In this document: in pieces, positions 27,331 to 36,064 of the stretch
How the letters are laid out: the number at the start of each line of letters is the position of its first letter
How positions within the stretch are numbered: the first letter of the stretch is position 1
NCBI GenBank assembly: GCA_002163025.1
Contig: MABF01000180.1
Span: forward strand, 1-51,014
Direction: 5' to 3'
DNA: 51,014 nucleotides
From: 'Osedax' symbiont bacterium Rs2_46_30_T18
GTDB lineage: Bacteria; Pseudomonadota; Gammaproteobacteria; Pseudomonadales; Balneatricaceae
Notes under the pieces: generated by a model
Seen by the model: the letters and a program-made list of their open reading frames with translations, nothing else
What the model was told of the DNA's origin: nothing
The model's database searches: none
Translations under genes and position numbers: made by a program

Positions 27331-27384
27331 AACGACTTACTACAAACTCAAGCTAATTCAAAATAGAGACACGGAGGTATTTCA

Positions 27385-28086
27385 ATGTCTGGTTTTAATA
27401 AAGTGGTCGATAGCTACGAAGAGGCAATGGCAGGTCTGGAAGATGGCATGACAATATTAGCCGGTGGTTTCGGTTTATGTGGCATCCCTGAAAACCTGAT
27501 TAACCAAGTAAAAAAGAGTGGCGTAAAAGACCTGACGATAGTGTCCAACAACTGTGGCATTGATGGCTTTGGCTTAGGTGTACTATTGGAAGACAGGCAA
27601 ATCAAAAAAATGATTTCATCTTATGTCGGTGAAAATGCCCTTTTCGAACAGCAACTACTGGCAGGTGAGCTTGAAGTTGAACTGACTCCCCAGGGGACCT
27701 TGGCAGAAAAAATGCGCGCAGGCGGTGCGGGTATCCCCGCATTTTACACGGCAACAGGTTTTGGGACCCCGGTAGGCGAAGGTAAAGAAGTTCGCGAGTT
27801 CTCAGGTCGTAGTTACATATTAGAAGAATCTGTCACTGGTGATTTCGCCATTGTAAAAGGCTGGAAGGCTGATAAATTTGGCAATGTAATCTATCGTCAT
27901 ACTGCGCAAAATTTCAATCCATTGGCCGCGACAGCCGGAAAAATCACTGTCGTCGAAGTGGAGGAGATTGTAGAGCCAGGAGAACTTGATCCGGCACATA
28001 TCCATACACCTGGCATTTACGTAAATCGCATCATCAAAGGTAGCTTTGAGAAACGTATTGAACAGCGAACAGTGCGAACTAACTAA
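27385..28086 (+). CDS. scoA: 3-oxoacid CoA-transferase subunit A (succinyl-CoA:acetoacetate type)
   Basis: The 233-aa protein is a full alpha subunit of a class I CoA-transferase. Recognisable segments are [15 protein letters not shown] near 25, [13 protein letters not shown] near 51, [21 protein letters not shown] near 114 (quoted in part: [16 protein letters not shown]) and the [14 protein letters not shown] region near 171. With subunit B it moves CoA from succinyl-CoA to acetoacetate. This would activate the acetoacetate made by LiuE for thiolysis. GGAGG lies 7 nt before the ATG. Subunit B follows about 90 nt later. Confidence 0.92.
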   Translation: MSGFNKVVDSYEEAMAGLEDGMTILAGGFGLCGIPENLINQVKKSGVKDLTIVSNNCGIDGFGLGVLLEDRQIKKMISSYVGENALFEQQLLAGELEVELTPQGTLAEKMRAGGAGIPAFYTATGFGTPVGEGKEVREFSGRSYILEESVTGDFAIVKGWKADKFGNVIYRHTAQNFNPLAATAGKITVVEVEEIVEPGELDPAHIHTPGIYVNRIIKGSFEKRIEQRTVRTN

Positions 28087-28177
28087 CAACCTGTTGTTAA
28101 CCGTTGGCTAGATGCAATTAACAGAAGATTTAAGTCATGCTAAGTAGATTAGTATGACAAGGAGCAGAGTAAGGACT

Positions 28178-28834
28178 ATGGCACTTTCTCGTGAACAAAT
28201 AGCAATAAGAGTAGCCCGTGAATTACAAGACGGATTTTATGTCAATTTGGGTATTGGCATTCCCACCCTCGTTGCCAATTATGTACCAGACGATATCGAA
28301 GTAATGCTTCAATCTGAAAATGGATTATTGGGGATGGGCCCTTTCCCCACAGAAGATGCGGTAGATGCGGACATGATCAATGCTGGAAAGCAAACAGTCA
28401 CCGCCGCAACTGGCGCATCAATTTTTTCTTCCGCTGAATCTTTTGCCATGATTCGTGGGGGGCATGTCGACCTAACAGTGCTGGGCGCTTTTGAAGTCGA
28501 TGTTATGGGAAATATCGCCTCTTGGATGATCCCCAAAAAGCTGATAAAAGGTATGGGCGGCGCGATGGATTTAGTAGCGGGCGCTGACAATATCATAGTG
28601 ACTATGACCCATGCTTCCAAACACGGCGACTCAAAACTGTTAAATAAGTGTTCTCTACCCCTTACCGGTGCCGGTTGCATCAAAAAGGTTCTGACCGATT
28701 TGGCCTATCTTGAAATTGACAATGGTGCCTTCATTCTCAAAGAGCGTGCTCCGGGTGTCAGTGTGGAAGAGATAATAGCCAAGACCGAAGGAAAACTGAT
28801 TGTCCCCGATTTTGTACCTGAAATTCAATTTTAG
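28178..28834 (+). CDS. scoB: 3-oxoacid CoA-transferase subunit B
   Basis: This 218-aa beta subunit has the catalytic glutamate motif SENGLLGMGPFP near residue 47. The N-terminus is conserved (MALSREQIAIRVARELQDGF), and GIGIPTLVANYVPDD follows near 25. The active-site glutamate forms the covalent acyl/CoA-thioester intermediate. ATG 28178 is chosen from family N-termini; an ATG at 28154 would add eight unrelated residues. AAGGAG lies 13 nt upstream and AAGGA only 2 nt upstream, so spacing is not ideal for either. It is co-transcribed with scoA. Confidence 0.92.
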   Translation: MALSREQIAIRVARELQDGFYVNLGIGIPTLVANYVPDDIEVMLQSENGLLGMGPFPTEDAVDADMINAGKQTVTAATGASIFSSAESFAMIRGGHVDLTVLGAFEVDVMGNIASWMIPKKLIKGMGGAMDLVAGADNIIVTMTHASKHGDSKLLNKCSLPLTGAGCIKKVLTDLAYLEIDNGAFILKERAPGVSVEEIIAKTEGKLIVPDFVPEIQF

Positions 28835-29073
28835 AGCATGATCGGCACTGTGACTGTTGAAAGCTGTACTATTTACTGCAAATCGTACAGCTATCTATAT
28901 AATAGCCAGCGCTAACAACTCTATCTACATTTTAAGAAAGGCCAATCGTCAGCGTTTTAGAGCGGCCAGCTTAGTAAAAATTTGCCTACATGGTAAACCA
29001 GACTAACCAGAAGATATTCTACTTTAATCTTCCCGCGTATCCCGAATCCCGTTTTTTATTGGTAGGTTGAACT

Positions 29074-29406
29074 TTGTATAAACTCATTTTTTATGTCCCC
29101 CAGCACTCTTGTGAACTGGTAAAACAGGCTATATTTAGCACCGGTGCCGGCTCTCTGGGAAATTATGCAAATTGTTCATGGCAAGTACTAGGTGATGGCC
29201 AGTTCATTCCCAGTGGAATCGCCAACCCACATATAGGCGTTGCCAATCAAGTTGAAACGGTGGCTGAATATCGTGTCGAAATACTCTGCAGCGAACAAAA
29301 CATCGATGCTGCAGTCAACGCCCTGCTCGCCTCTCATCCCTATGAAAAACCTGCCTTTGAGGTTTACCATCCCGAGGAAAAATATTTCGGCTTTTATACG
29401 AGTTAG
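29074..29406 (+). CDS. NIF3/YqfO-like protein (CutA-like fold)
   Basis: The 110-aa protein matches the short YqfO/NIF3-like family: MYKLIFYVPQHSCELVKQAIF at the start (first 20 residues), AIFSTGAGSLGNYANCSW near 18, and the late LLASHPYEKPAFEVY near 83. These small proteins correspond to the CutA-like insert of larger NIF3 proteins; their role is not established. No strong ribosome-binding site is visible. It stands alone between the CoA-transferase operon (239 nt upstream) and the GntR-type gene. Confidence 0.85.
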   Translation: MYKLIFYVPQHSCELVKQAIFSTGAGSLGNYANCSWQVLGDGQFIPSGIANPHIGVANQVETVAEYRVEILCSEQNIDAAVNALLASHPYEKPAFEVYHPEEKYFGFYTS

Positions 29407-29721
29407 CGCACTGTTTTCGTCTATAAATAGCCTTGGAATTAAAAAGTTCTTATTGGGCTTTAGATTCTACAGCATTGCCTCGAGCAGCCAAACTGAACGA
29501 TCAGTGACGACACAAATTTTATCTGCAGAGGAATTATCGTAAAGCAAAATCATTTTGTGTATTTTCTTGCCCTTATGTAGTTTAATAAAAACATCACTTG
29601 GGGAATTAACCGACCTGCTCAGCAATTTCTCCGGGGATCAATTTTGAGCATTTAACTTGCGCCTACAGCCTTGTTACCTCAAAAACCAAACACCTTACGT
29701 ACGCTGTATTTTTAACAGCGA
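29407..29721. other. Intergenic region without recognised genes (315 nt)
   Basis: I see no supported reading frame, RNA or repeat here. It must contain the end of the NIF3-like transcript and the promoter of the GntR-type regulator, but neither a T-tailed hairpin nor a convincing promoter was identified. Confidence 0.35.
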
Positions 29722-30423
29722 ATGCCCCTGCTAGCTACCGGTATTAAACTTGTGACTGATACAACTGAAAATGAATCGAGTACTGTCGTGGAACTCCTTG
29801 CCAGCCAAGTGCGCCGGGATATATCTTTTGGTGTACTGCTGCCTGATTCAGCATTAAACATTGACAATTTGGCGCAAGAGTATGGCGGCAGTGCGAAATA
29901 TTTGCAGGAAGCACTGATCCTATTATCAGAAGAAGCGCTGGTTGAAGTTGATTCACACAAAGGTTTCCGAGTTGCCTCAACCAAGCGCACCAGTATTAAC
30001 AACCTTGAACAAGTACGCATAGAAATAGAGTGTATTGGTCTGGAGTGGTCACTAAAAAATGGTAATATTCACTGGCAGGGCTCAGTGTTGAAGGCTCAAC
30101 AGTCCCTGCTAAAAACTTTTTCTCAAGTTCAGTTCGACCCACAGAATTTTTTCCTGGATTGGGAGGAGAGCAATAGACACTTTCATAACAGCTTACTTGC
30201 CGCCTGTGACTCACAGCGATTAATCGCTATGCAAGATAGACTTTACAAGCAGGGAAGCCCTCTAAGGCAGACAGAACTAGAAGAAAACAGGATTGATTTC
30301 CAATTGTGTATAGAGACCTTAAATGCGCTAGTTAATGCAATTTTACAACAAGACATCGATAGCGCTAAACACTACCTAAAGACATTTATTCGCTGCGAGG
30401 GAAAAATATCTAACGGACATTAA
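29722..30423 (+). CDS. GntR-family regulator with degenerate FCD-like domain
   Basis: The 233-aa protein has a winged-helix N-terminus (LASQVRRDISFGVLLPDSAL near 27, IDNLAQEYGGSAKYLQEAL near 48) and an all-helical C-terminal domain. The latter resembles FCD, with FxxDWEESNRHFHNSLLAA near 143. The histidines that normally bind the effector metal in later FCD helices are not evident, so ligand binding may have changed. The start is not strongly supported by a Shine-Dalgarno. RlmF follows in the same direction after 113 nt. Targets unknown. Confidence 0.75.
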   Translation: MPLLATGIKLVTDTTENESSTVVELLASQVRRDISFGVLLPDSALNIDNLAQEYGGSAKYLQEALILLSEEALVEVDSHKGFRVASTKRTSINNLEQVRIEIECIGLEWSLKNGNIHWQGSVLKAQQSLLKTFSQVQFDPQNFFLDWEESNRHFHNSLLAACDSQRLIAMQDRLYKQGSPLRQTELEENRIDFQLCIETLNALVNAILQQDIDSAKHYLKTFIRCEGKISNGH

Positions 30424-30536
30424 AGTGCAGCTTGGGCTTTGCCACTACCCGTGGGATAGCCAGTACAAACACTGCCTTGCATTTTCGACACTTAACCCCT
30501 TCTTACCACCAACAGCGCAGTTAAAGAATTTAAAAC

Positions 30537-31526
30537 ATGACCATTAAGACTAACTTACACCCACTAAATCTGCACAATAAGCGCTATGATTTCCCCGCCC
30601 TCATAGAGGCCCATCCCGACCTCAAACAATACCTAGTGATTACACATAACCAGCATACGATTGACTTTGGGGATGCCAACGCCGTTAAGTCTTTGAATTG
30701 TGCTTTACTAAAAAAATACTACAGAATTGATTATTGGGATATTCCCAAGAATTTTCTCTGCCCACCTATTCCCGGCAGAGTTGATTATATTCACTATTTA
30801 GCACAACTGCTTGAAGAAAACTGTATTGCAGGAAAAATGTCTGCGGCGAAAGTTCAAGTTCTGGATATAGGCACCGGCGCCAGTTGTATCTATCCGATTC
30901 TAGGCCAGCGGGTGTATAACTGGCGCTTTGTCGCCAGTGATATCGATGCTGTTTCAGTGGCTTCAAGCAAGCAAATTATCAGCGCTAACAAAGGTCTTTC
31001 CAGTAAAATAAAAGTGCTTTTACAACCTGACAGTAACGCCTTTTTTACCAATATTATTCAACCTGGGCAACACTTTGAACTGACTATCTGCAATCCGCCT
31101 TTTCACAGGTCACTACAGGAAGCACTGGCGGGGAATGCGCGTAAAAGAGAGAATTTACAAAAAAAACCAAGGCAAAAAGCGCATCCCGAAAACCCAGGTA
31201 AGTCCGACGTAGCAACGCTTAACTTTGGTGGCCAAAAAGCAGAGCTGTACTGCAGGGGTGGCGAGCTGAACTTTATTAAAAATATGATTACAGAGAGTAA
31301 GAATTTTAGAGAACAAGTGCTGTTTTTTAGCACTCTGGTATCTAAAAAAGAGCACTTAAGTGAAATCAAACTCGCTTTGAAAAAAGCCAAGGTAGAAGAA
31401 TTTCAAGTAATAAAAATGTCTCAGGGGCAAAAAATCAGCCGCTTTATCACCTGGTCTTTCCTGAATAAGAGCCGACAACAAACCTGGTACAAGCAAAGGC
31501 TTTTACCTGAAGCACTCCAGGAATAA
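30537..31526 (+). CDS. rlmF: 23S rRNA (adenine(1618)-N6)-methyltransferase RlmF
   Basis: The 329-aa SAM-dependent enzyme has motif I (VLDIGTGASCIYP near 105), the catalytic NPPFHRS motif (near 186, the N6-adenine NPPF/Y type), and the N-terminal LHPLNLHNKRYDFPALIEAH (first 20 of that stretch) typical of RlmF. It methylates A1618 of 23S rRNA on the ribosomal large subunit. Length is near the 308 aa of E. coli RlmF. No partner gene is apparent on either side. Confidence 0.9.
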   Translation: MTIKTNLHPLNLHNKRYDFPALIEAHPDLKQYLVITHNQHTIDFGDANAVKSLNCALLKKYYRIDYWDIPKNFLCPPIPGRVDYIHYLAQLLEENCIAGKMSAAKVQVLDIGTGASCIYPILGQRVYNWRFVASDIDAVSVASSKQIISANKGLSSKIKVLLQPDSNAFFTNIIQPGQHFELTICNPPFHRSLQEALAGNARKRENLQKKPRQKAHPENPGKSDVATLNFGGQKAELYCRGGELNFIKNMITESKNFREQVLFFSTLVSKKEHLSEIKLALKKAKVEEFQVIKMSQGQKISRFITWSFLNKSRQQTWYKQRLLPEALQE

Positions 31527-32041
31527 CTCAGCGGGATCAGCCTAGCCACAGACCAATCCCGTACTATATTGTAGATCATTATCTGTGATAGGAGCGCTAC
31601 TAACACTAAACCCATTAGTCGCCAAAAATCATAGGTAATTAATGACACTGACAGCTTCTAAGAGGATCTGACCCATCAAACGATGATGCTCCCTAGCAAC
31701 TTTCAACTCAAAACATCTCCGACCTCTCTCAGGGTTTACAGCGCTGTTTCAAGTACCTACTGCGGCAAAATAAATGATCATGATACTGTCGAAGAAAATT
31801 AACAGGCCCAGGTCTACTCCCCATAATAAGTGTATAAATCGCAGCTACTTAGCTGCAATTCACCGACAGCCATTATCGCTAAAAGCAGCCCGCTTTTTCA
31901 ATACACATTTTGCACAGCAAATGACATTTCATTGATTAAATGTACGCAACACCACTTTATTAAGTTTGCATTCATATATGGCAATCGGCTATAGTTTTAT
32001 GCCTGCTCTTAGATGGGCAAATGCTAAACAGGAGCGTGAAG
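31527..32041. other. Intergenic region with one short inverted repeat (515 nt)
   Basis: No supported gene is seen between rlmF and the GNAT gene. An inverted repeat GCAGCT-ACTT-AGCTGC occupies 31841-31856; flanking ATC/AAT extends it imperfectly. It has no T-run on either side, so it is not a clear terminator and could be an operator or chance. No tRNA-like cloverleaf was recognised. Confidence 0.4.
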
Positions 32042-32581
32042 ATGTTTACCATGAAAGTAGACAAAAACCTGAGAATCGTGTTTTTACATCAAAATTTCAA
32101 AAATAAATTCTATGAACTGTTTAAAAGTAACAAATTACAGCTTTCGCGTTGGTTTAATTGGCCAGTTAAATGCCAGTGCGAGGAGGATTTCTTTGAACTT
32201 ATCCAAAACTCACTCTTTGAATACGCCAGAGGAACCTCACTACAGTGCGGTATCAGTTATAAAGGTAATTTTATCGGTTACATTGGTCTGACCAAAATCA
32301 ACCCAGCGCTGGCAAAAGCTGAGCTGAGTTATTGGATCAGTCAAGAGTTTCAGGGTCGGGGCATTATGGCGGTTGTCTGTCAGCGAATGATCAGTTACGC
32401 GTTCGACTTCCTTGACCTGGAGAAAATAGAGATATCAATTGCCACTGAAAACATAGGCAGTCGCAAAGTATGTGAAAGTTTAAATTTTGAGCTCGAGGGC
32501 ATTCTAAAACGCGCTGACACTCTGAATGGAAAAGTAGTAGACCATGCCAGGTATGGCCTTTTAAGATGCACAAAAATATAG
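32042..32581 (+). CDS. GNAT-family N-acetyltransferase (RimJ/RimL-like)
   Basis: The 179-aa protein follows the RimJ/RimL layout. FIGYIGLTKINPALAKAEL near 83 leads into the SYWISQEFQGRGI acetyl-CoA-binding motif A (near 101-113). A later NIGSRKVCESLNFELEGILK (near 139, 20 residues) is the conserved helix and strand. ATG 32042 is preferred because GGAG lies 7 nt upstream; an earlier ATG at 32021 lacks a site. Members acetylate N-termini of ribosomal proteins or small molecules; which one applies is unknown. A solitary gene behind a 515-nt gap. Confidence 0.85.
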   Translation: MFTMKVDKNLRIVFLHQNFKNKFYELFKSNKLQLSRWFNWPVKCQCEEDFFELIQNSLFEYARGTSLQCGISYKGNFIGYIGLTKINPALAKAELSYWISQEFQGRGIMAVVCQRMISYAFDFLDLEKIEISIATENIGSRKVCESLNFELEGILKRADTLNGKVVDHARYGLLRCTKI

Positions 32582-32688
32582 GGATAATGCTAACCCAAAA
32601 TTAATTTAACAAGCAATTGTAATCAACTTGATAGAAGATCATAATCTCGCTACATAAATACTAGCGATCTATTTACTCGAGTAGTTAC

Positions 32689-33798
32689 ATGCCTAAAAAA
32701 TTAAACATCGGCGTCGTTTTTGGCGGCCGCTCTGCTGAACATGAAGTCTCTCTGATGTCTGCTAAATCTATTGTAGCGGCCATGGACAAAGAAAAATACC
32801 AGGTCCATCTGATCGGTATCACCCACCAGGGAAAATGGCTGTATGCAGATAGCAGCCAAAATGCGCTTGAGTACAAAACTGTCGACGAGCAGAACTTAAC
32901 CTCTACCAGTATTGATTACGCCAACGCTAGTGGTACCTTGATTAACAATACTACAGCAGATAAAAACGCCGTATTAGCGAACTTAGACGTTATTTTCCCG
33001 GTCCTTCACGGCCCCTATGGTGAAGACGGTACTATTCAGGGGCTGTTTGAATTATCTAATTTGGCCTATGTTGGCTGCGGCGTCGCCTCCTCTGCCATCG
33101 CTATGGATAAAGCCCTAGCCAAGCAGGCTTTTAAAGCAGCCGGGCTGCTGCAAATGGACTACCTAATCTTTAAGTATGCAACTTTCTGCGCCGATGCCAA
33201 TGCTGTGATTGAGCAAATCGAAACACAATTTAACTACCCAGTGTTCATTAAGCCTGCCAATATGGGCTCAAGCGTCGGCATCACTAAAGCGCATAATCAG
33301 AGCGAACTCAGCACAGGCCTCAGCCATGCATTTGAGTTTGATAACAAAATAATTATCGAAGCCTCAGCCGAGAATTGTGCTGAAGTAGAATGTGCTATCT
33401 TGGGATTAGATCAGCCCAGAGCATCTGCAGTCGGAGAAATATTAGCCGGCAAAGAGTTCTATGATTACGAGACCAAATACCTGGACAACAAATCGGAGAC
33501 GATTATCCCTGCTAAGCTGCCTCAATCAGTGATGGATGCGGTCAAAGCGGCGGCACTTAGCGCCTTTGATGCTATCGATGGCAGCGGTTTATCCAGAGTA
33601 GATTTTTTTGTCAATCGAGATAACCATAAGATATACATTAACGAAGTAAACACTATGCCCGGATTCACCCCTATCAGTATGTACAGTAAATTATGGGCAG
33701 CCAGCGGGGTCGAATACTCACAACTAATCGATCAGCTGATTGAACTGGCACTCGTCAGACACGCACAAAAAACCAGACTCTGTAATCAATTAGCCTAA
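32689..33798 (+). CDS. ddl: D-alanine--D-alanine ligase
   Basis: This 369-aa ATP-grasp enzyme makes D-alanyl-D-alanine for peptidoglycan. Seen are VVFGGRSAEHEVSLMSAKSI near residue 9 (conserved Glu), VLHGPYGEDGTIQG near 106, the omega-loop serine region GYDYETKYLDNKSE-like stretch near 261, and the metal-binding NEVNTMPGFTPISMY near 322. Length and sequence fit the DdlA type (about 364 aa) rather than the shorter DdlB found in the mur-fts cluster. It stands alone here, bounded by a strong hairpin before dsbD. Confidence 0.93.
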   Translation: MPKKLNIGVVFGGRSAEHEVSLMSAKSIVAAMDKEKYQVHLIGITHQGKWLYADSSQNALEYKTVDEQNLTSTSIDYANASGTLINNTTADKNAVLANLDVIFPVLHGPYGEDGTIQGLFELSNLAYVGCGVASSAIAMDKALAKQAFKAAGLLQMDYLIFKYATFCADANAVIEQIETQFNYPVFIKPANMGSSVGITKAHNQSELSTGLSHAFEFDNKIIIEASAENCAEVECAILGLDQPRASAVGEILAGKEFYDYETKYLDNKSETIIPAKLPQSVMDAVKAAALSAFDAIDGSGLSRVDFFVNRDNHKIYINEVNTMPGFTPISMYSKLWAASGVEYSQLIDQLIELALVRHAQKTRLCNQLA

Positions 33799-33812
33799 AT
33801 ACCTGAAGCGCC

Positions 33813-33846
33813 ATCGAGGTTAGTCAATACTGTGACTAGCCTCGAT
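33813..33846. terminator. Bidirectional hairpin between ddl and dsbD
   Basis: ATCGAGGTTAGTCA (33813-33826) pairs with TGACTAGCCTCGAT (33833-33846), 14 bp with a single G-T wobble and a 6-nt loop. It lies between the convergent ends of ddl and dsbD. T-tracts are weak on both sides, so it may need Rho or act mainly as a 3'-end stabiliser. Confidence 0.65.
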
Positions 33847-33860
33847 AACAGTCTATATCT

Positions 33861-35708
33861 CTATCTCAGCAGTGGCTGTAAGTGCTGCACAAAACGCTCT
33901 GCACCCACCAACCCTAATATGCTCATTTTAGACTCTAACATTCCCGTTTTGTTATAAAAGACTAATGCCGGCGGGCCAAGTACTTTATATTCGGCCAACA
34001 GGGCCCGCGCCTCGTCATTGAACTCAGTCAGATCCACCTTCACCAGCGAAAAATTCCCCAGCGCAGAAGCAACTTCTGGCTCTTCGAACATATACTCTAT
34101 CTCTACACAGGAAATACACCAGTCGGCATAAAAATCTAGCATCACAGGGCGCCCCTGCGCTTTTGCCTGAGCCAACAGTGGTGTAATTTGGGCCAGTGAT
34201 GTTACTTTCGCAAAACTGTTTTTCTGCCGATCATCTTGTTCACTCGTCACTATACCTGCCAGTGGCTGCAACATATTAGTGCCACCAGCGAGAGCGCCCA
34301 CTAGCAAGCTCAAGCCATAGACTAAAAATATTAGCCCTGCGCCCTTCATTAATTTTTGCAGGTTTGCCGCCTTTGCCTGCAGAGAATTTAACGCCCCTAA
34401 GTAGATGGCACTGACAATAAAAGTCACTGCACTCAATAGCATAGTCACTTGTATTGACACTATTCTGTCTAACATATAGATGGCCATAAAGATCAACAAC
34501 ACACCGAAGCTTGCTTTCACCCCATTCATCCAGGGACCCGCCTTGGGTATGAAATGACCCGCCGAAACACCGACTATCAGCAGTGGGACCCCCATGCCGA
34601 TGCTCAATGAAAACAACGCTAGGCCACCCAACAGCGGATCTGCTGTTTGACCGATATAAATAAGCGCTCCAGCCAGCGGTGCCGCCATACAAGGACCAAC
34701 AATGAGCGCTGACAACACACCCATAATGGCAACGCCAATGAAGCTTCCGCCTTTTTGCTGATTACTGGCACTGGTTAATTTGCTCTGTAGTGAAGCGGGC
34801 AACTGCAACTCATAGAAACCGAACATTGAAAGTGCCAACAATACAAAAACCGCACTAAATAATATGATGATCCAGGTAGCCTGGAACAACGCTTGTAAGT
34901 TCTCTCCAAATAGCCCAGCTAAAACCCCGGCACCCGTATAAGTAAATGAAACCGCCAAAATATAGATAGAGGTTAATAACAACGCCTTAGATTTGGTAAC
35001 ACTCTTACCTTGCCCTGCAATGATACTAGAGAGGATAGGTATCATCGGGAATACACAAGGCGTTAAAGAGAGCGCCAGACCTGCTACAAAAAATGCACTG
35101 AGGATCCACACTAAATTACCTTTGGACAACAACTGACTGAAGTAATCATGCTCGCTGGCCAAGCCTTGAATCTGAGCGCTATCAGGCGTGCTGCCAAGAG
35201 AAACTGGCAGAGCATTTTCTACAGTACTATTCTCGATGGCTGGTGTACCGATAAGTGTCACCGTTCGCTGTGCACTCTCAGGTGGATAACAGACCCCACC
35301 GTCCCAGCAACCTTGATACTCTATCTTTAAGCTAACCTCTTTACGCCCTGCCAGATTTGCCAGCTGCAATAGAATTTCGCTGCTGTGATAATAAACTTGA
35401 ACTTTACCGAACAGTGGATCATCTTTTGCTTTTGTCTCACTGCGACTAATTTCAGTGATAGTGACGCCATCACCTGCAGTAAATTTCATACGCTGATCGT
35501 AGAGATAGTAGTCGGGAAGAACATCCCAACGCAGTAGTAGTTGGTTGTCTGCTAAAGCCTCAGTTTGTAATACAAAAACCTCTTCAACAGGTCGAGGATC
35601 TGTTGCTTTGGCCTTGCCGAACAGCCCTGCGTTAACACTTGTCACAAACGTTAATGCCACTAGCAACACTAAACAGTTTTTTATTTTATCGAACCCAATA
35701 CTGAACAA
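33861..35708 (-). CDS. dsbD: Thiol:disulfide interchange protein DsbD
   Basis: The 615-aa protein moves electrons from cytoplasmic thioredoxin to periplasmic DsbC and similar acceptors. It has a signal peptide (about 1-27), the periplasmic alpha domain with Cys134 and Cys140 (GCWDGGVCYPP), and a membrane domain of eight helices with the buried cysteines of SLTPCVFPMIPIL and VGPCMAAPLAG. The C-terminal thioredoxin-like domain has Cys531 and Cys534 (DWCISC). All six redox cysteines of E. coli DsbD are present, and length is similar (565 aa there). Convergent with ddl. Confidence 0.95.
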   Translation of the reverse strand: MFSIGFDKIKNCLVLLVALTFVTSVNAGLFGKAKATDPRPVEEVFVLQTEALADNQLLLRWDVLPDYYLYDQRMKFTAGDGVTITEISRSETKAKDDPLFGKVQVYYHSSEILLQLANLAGRKEVSLKIEYQGCWDGGVCYPPESAQRTVTLIGTPAIENSTVENALPVSLGSTPDSAQIQGLASEHDYFSQLLSKGNLVWILSAFFVAGLALSLTPCVFPMIPILSSIIAGQGKSVTKSKALLLTSIYILAVSFTYTGAGVLAGLFGENLQALFQATWIIILFSAVFVLLALSMFGFYELQLPASLQSKLTSASNQQKGGSFIGVAIMGVLSALIVGPCMAAPLAGALIYIGQTADPLLGGLALFSLSIGMGVPLLIVGVSAGHFIPKAGPWMNGVKASFGVLLIFMAIYMLDRIVSIQVTMLLSAVTFIVSAIYLGALNSLQAKAANLQKLMKGAGLIFLVYGLSLLVGALAGGTNMLQPLAGIVTSEQDDRQKNSFAKVTSLAQITPLLAQAKAQGRPVMLDFYADWCISCVEIEYMFEEPEVASALGNFSLVKVDLTEFNDEARALLAEYKVLGPPALVFYNKTGMLESKMSILGLVGAERFVQHLQPLLR

Positions 35709-35902
35709 ATCACTACTCCGAGGTAATTAGTTACCGAAAAATCAACAGCTAGACATTACTGTGCAGCTTATTGACTACAATCTCTAGCGCTAGTTCTATT
35801 TAATTTTCAGATTCGATATTTTACAGTGATTGTCTGTTTCTATGACGGCTATTTTTTCAAAAAAATAGTTGTTATTACAACTGACAAACAGCCCCTGAGA
35901 CC

Positions 35903-35956
35903 ATGAAAACATTGGGGTTTAACGACAAATACTGTTTTTTTTTGGCAAAGCATTGA
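35903..35956 (+). promoter_or_regulatory. Candidate short leader peptide upstream of DAHP synthase
   Basis: A 17-codon frame, ATG to TGA, lies 108 nt before the DAHP synthase start. It encodes MKTLGFNDKYCFFLAKH, with three Phe and one Tyr codon. Such enrichment recalls aromatic leader peptides used in attenuation. No good GC-rich terminator with T-tail follows it, and the Shine-Dalgarno is weak, so this is tentative. The rest of the 356-nt gap contains an A/T-rich hairpin (35849-35868) and nothing else recognisable. Confidence 0.3.
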
Positions 35957-36064
35957 ATATCCCCTTTAGTCTACTTATACCCGCTGATTTTTTATGGTAA
36001 AAAGGTTACACCAATTAGAACTGAGCCAGAGCAATGGCAACACCCGTGCAGGAAGTACATATCA

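Noticed and set aside
28015-28024. TTTACGTAAA palindrome resembling the LiuR site
   Set aside because: It lies inside the scoA coding sequence and encodes normal residues of the protein; likely chance.
35842-35868. Eight-codon frame and A/T hairpin upstream of DAHP synthase
   Set aside because: Only one Phe codon, and the hairpin is a simple A-run/T-run pairing with no regulatory signature.
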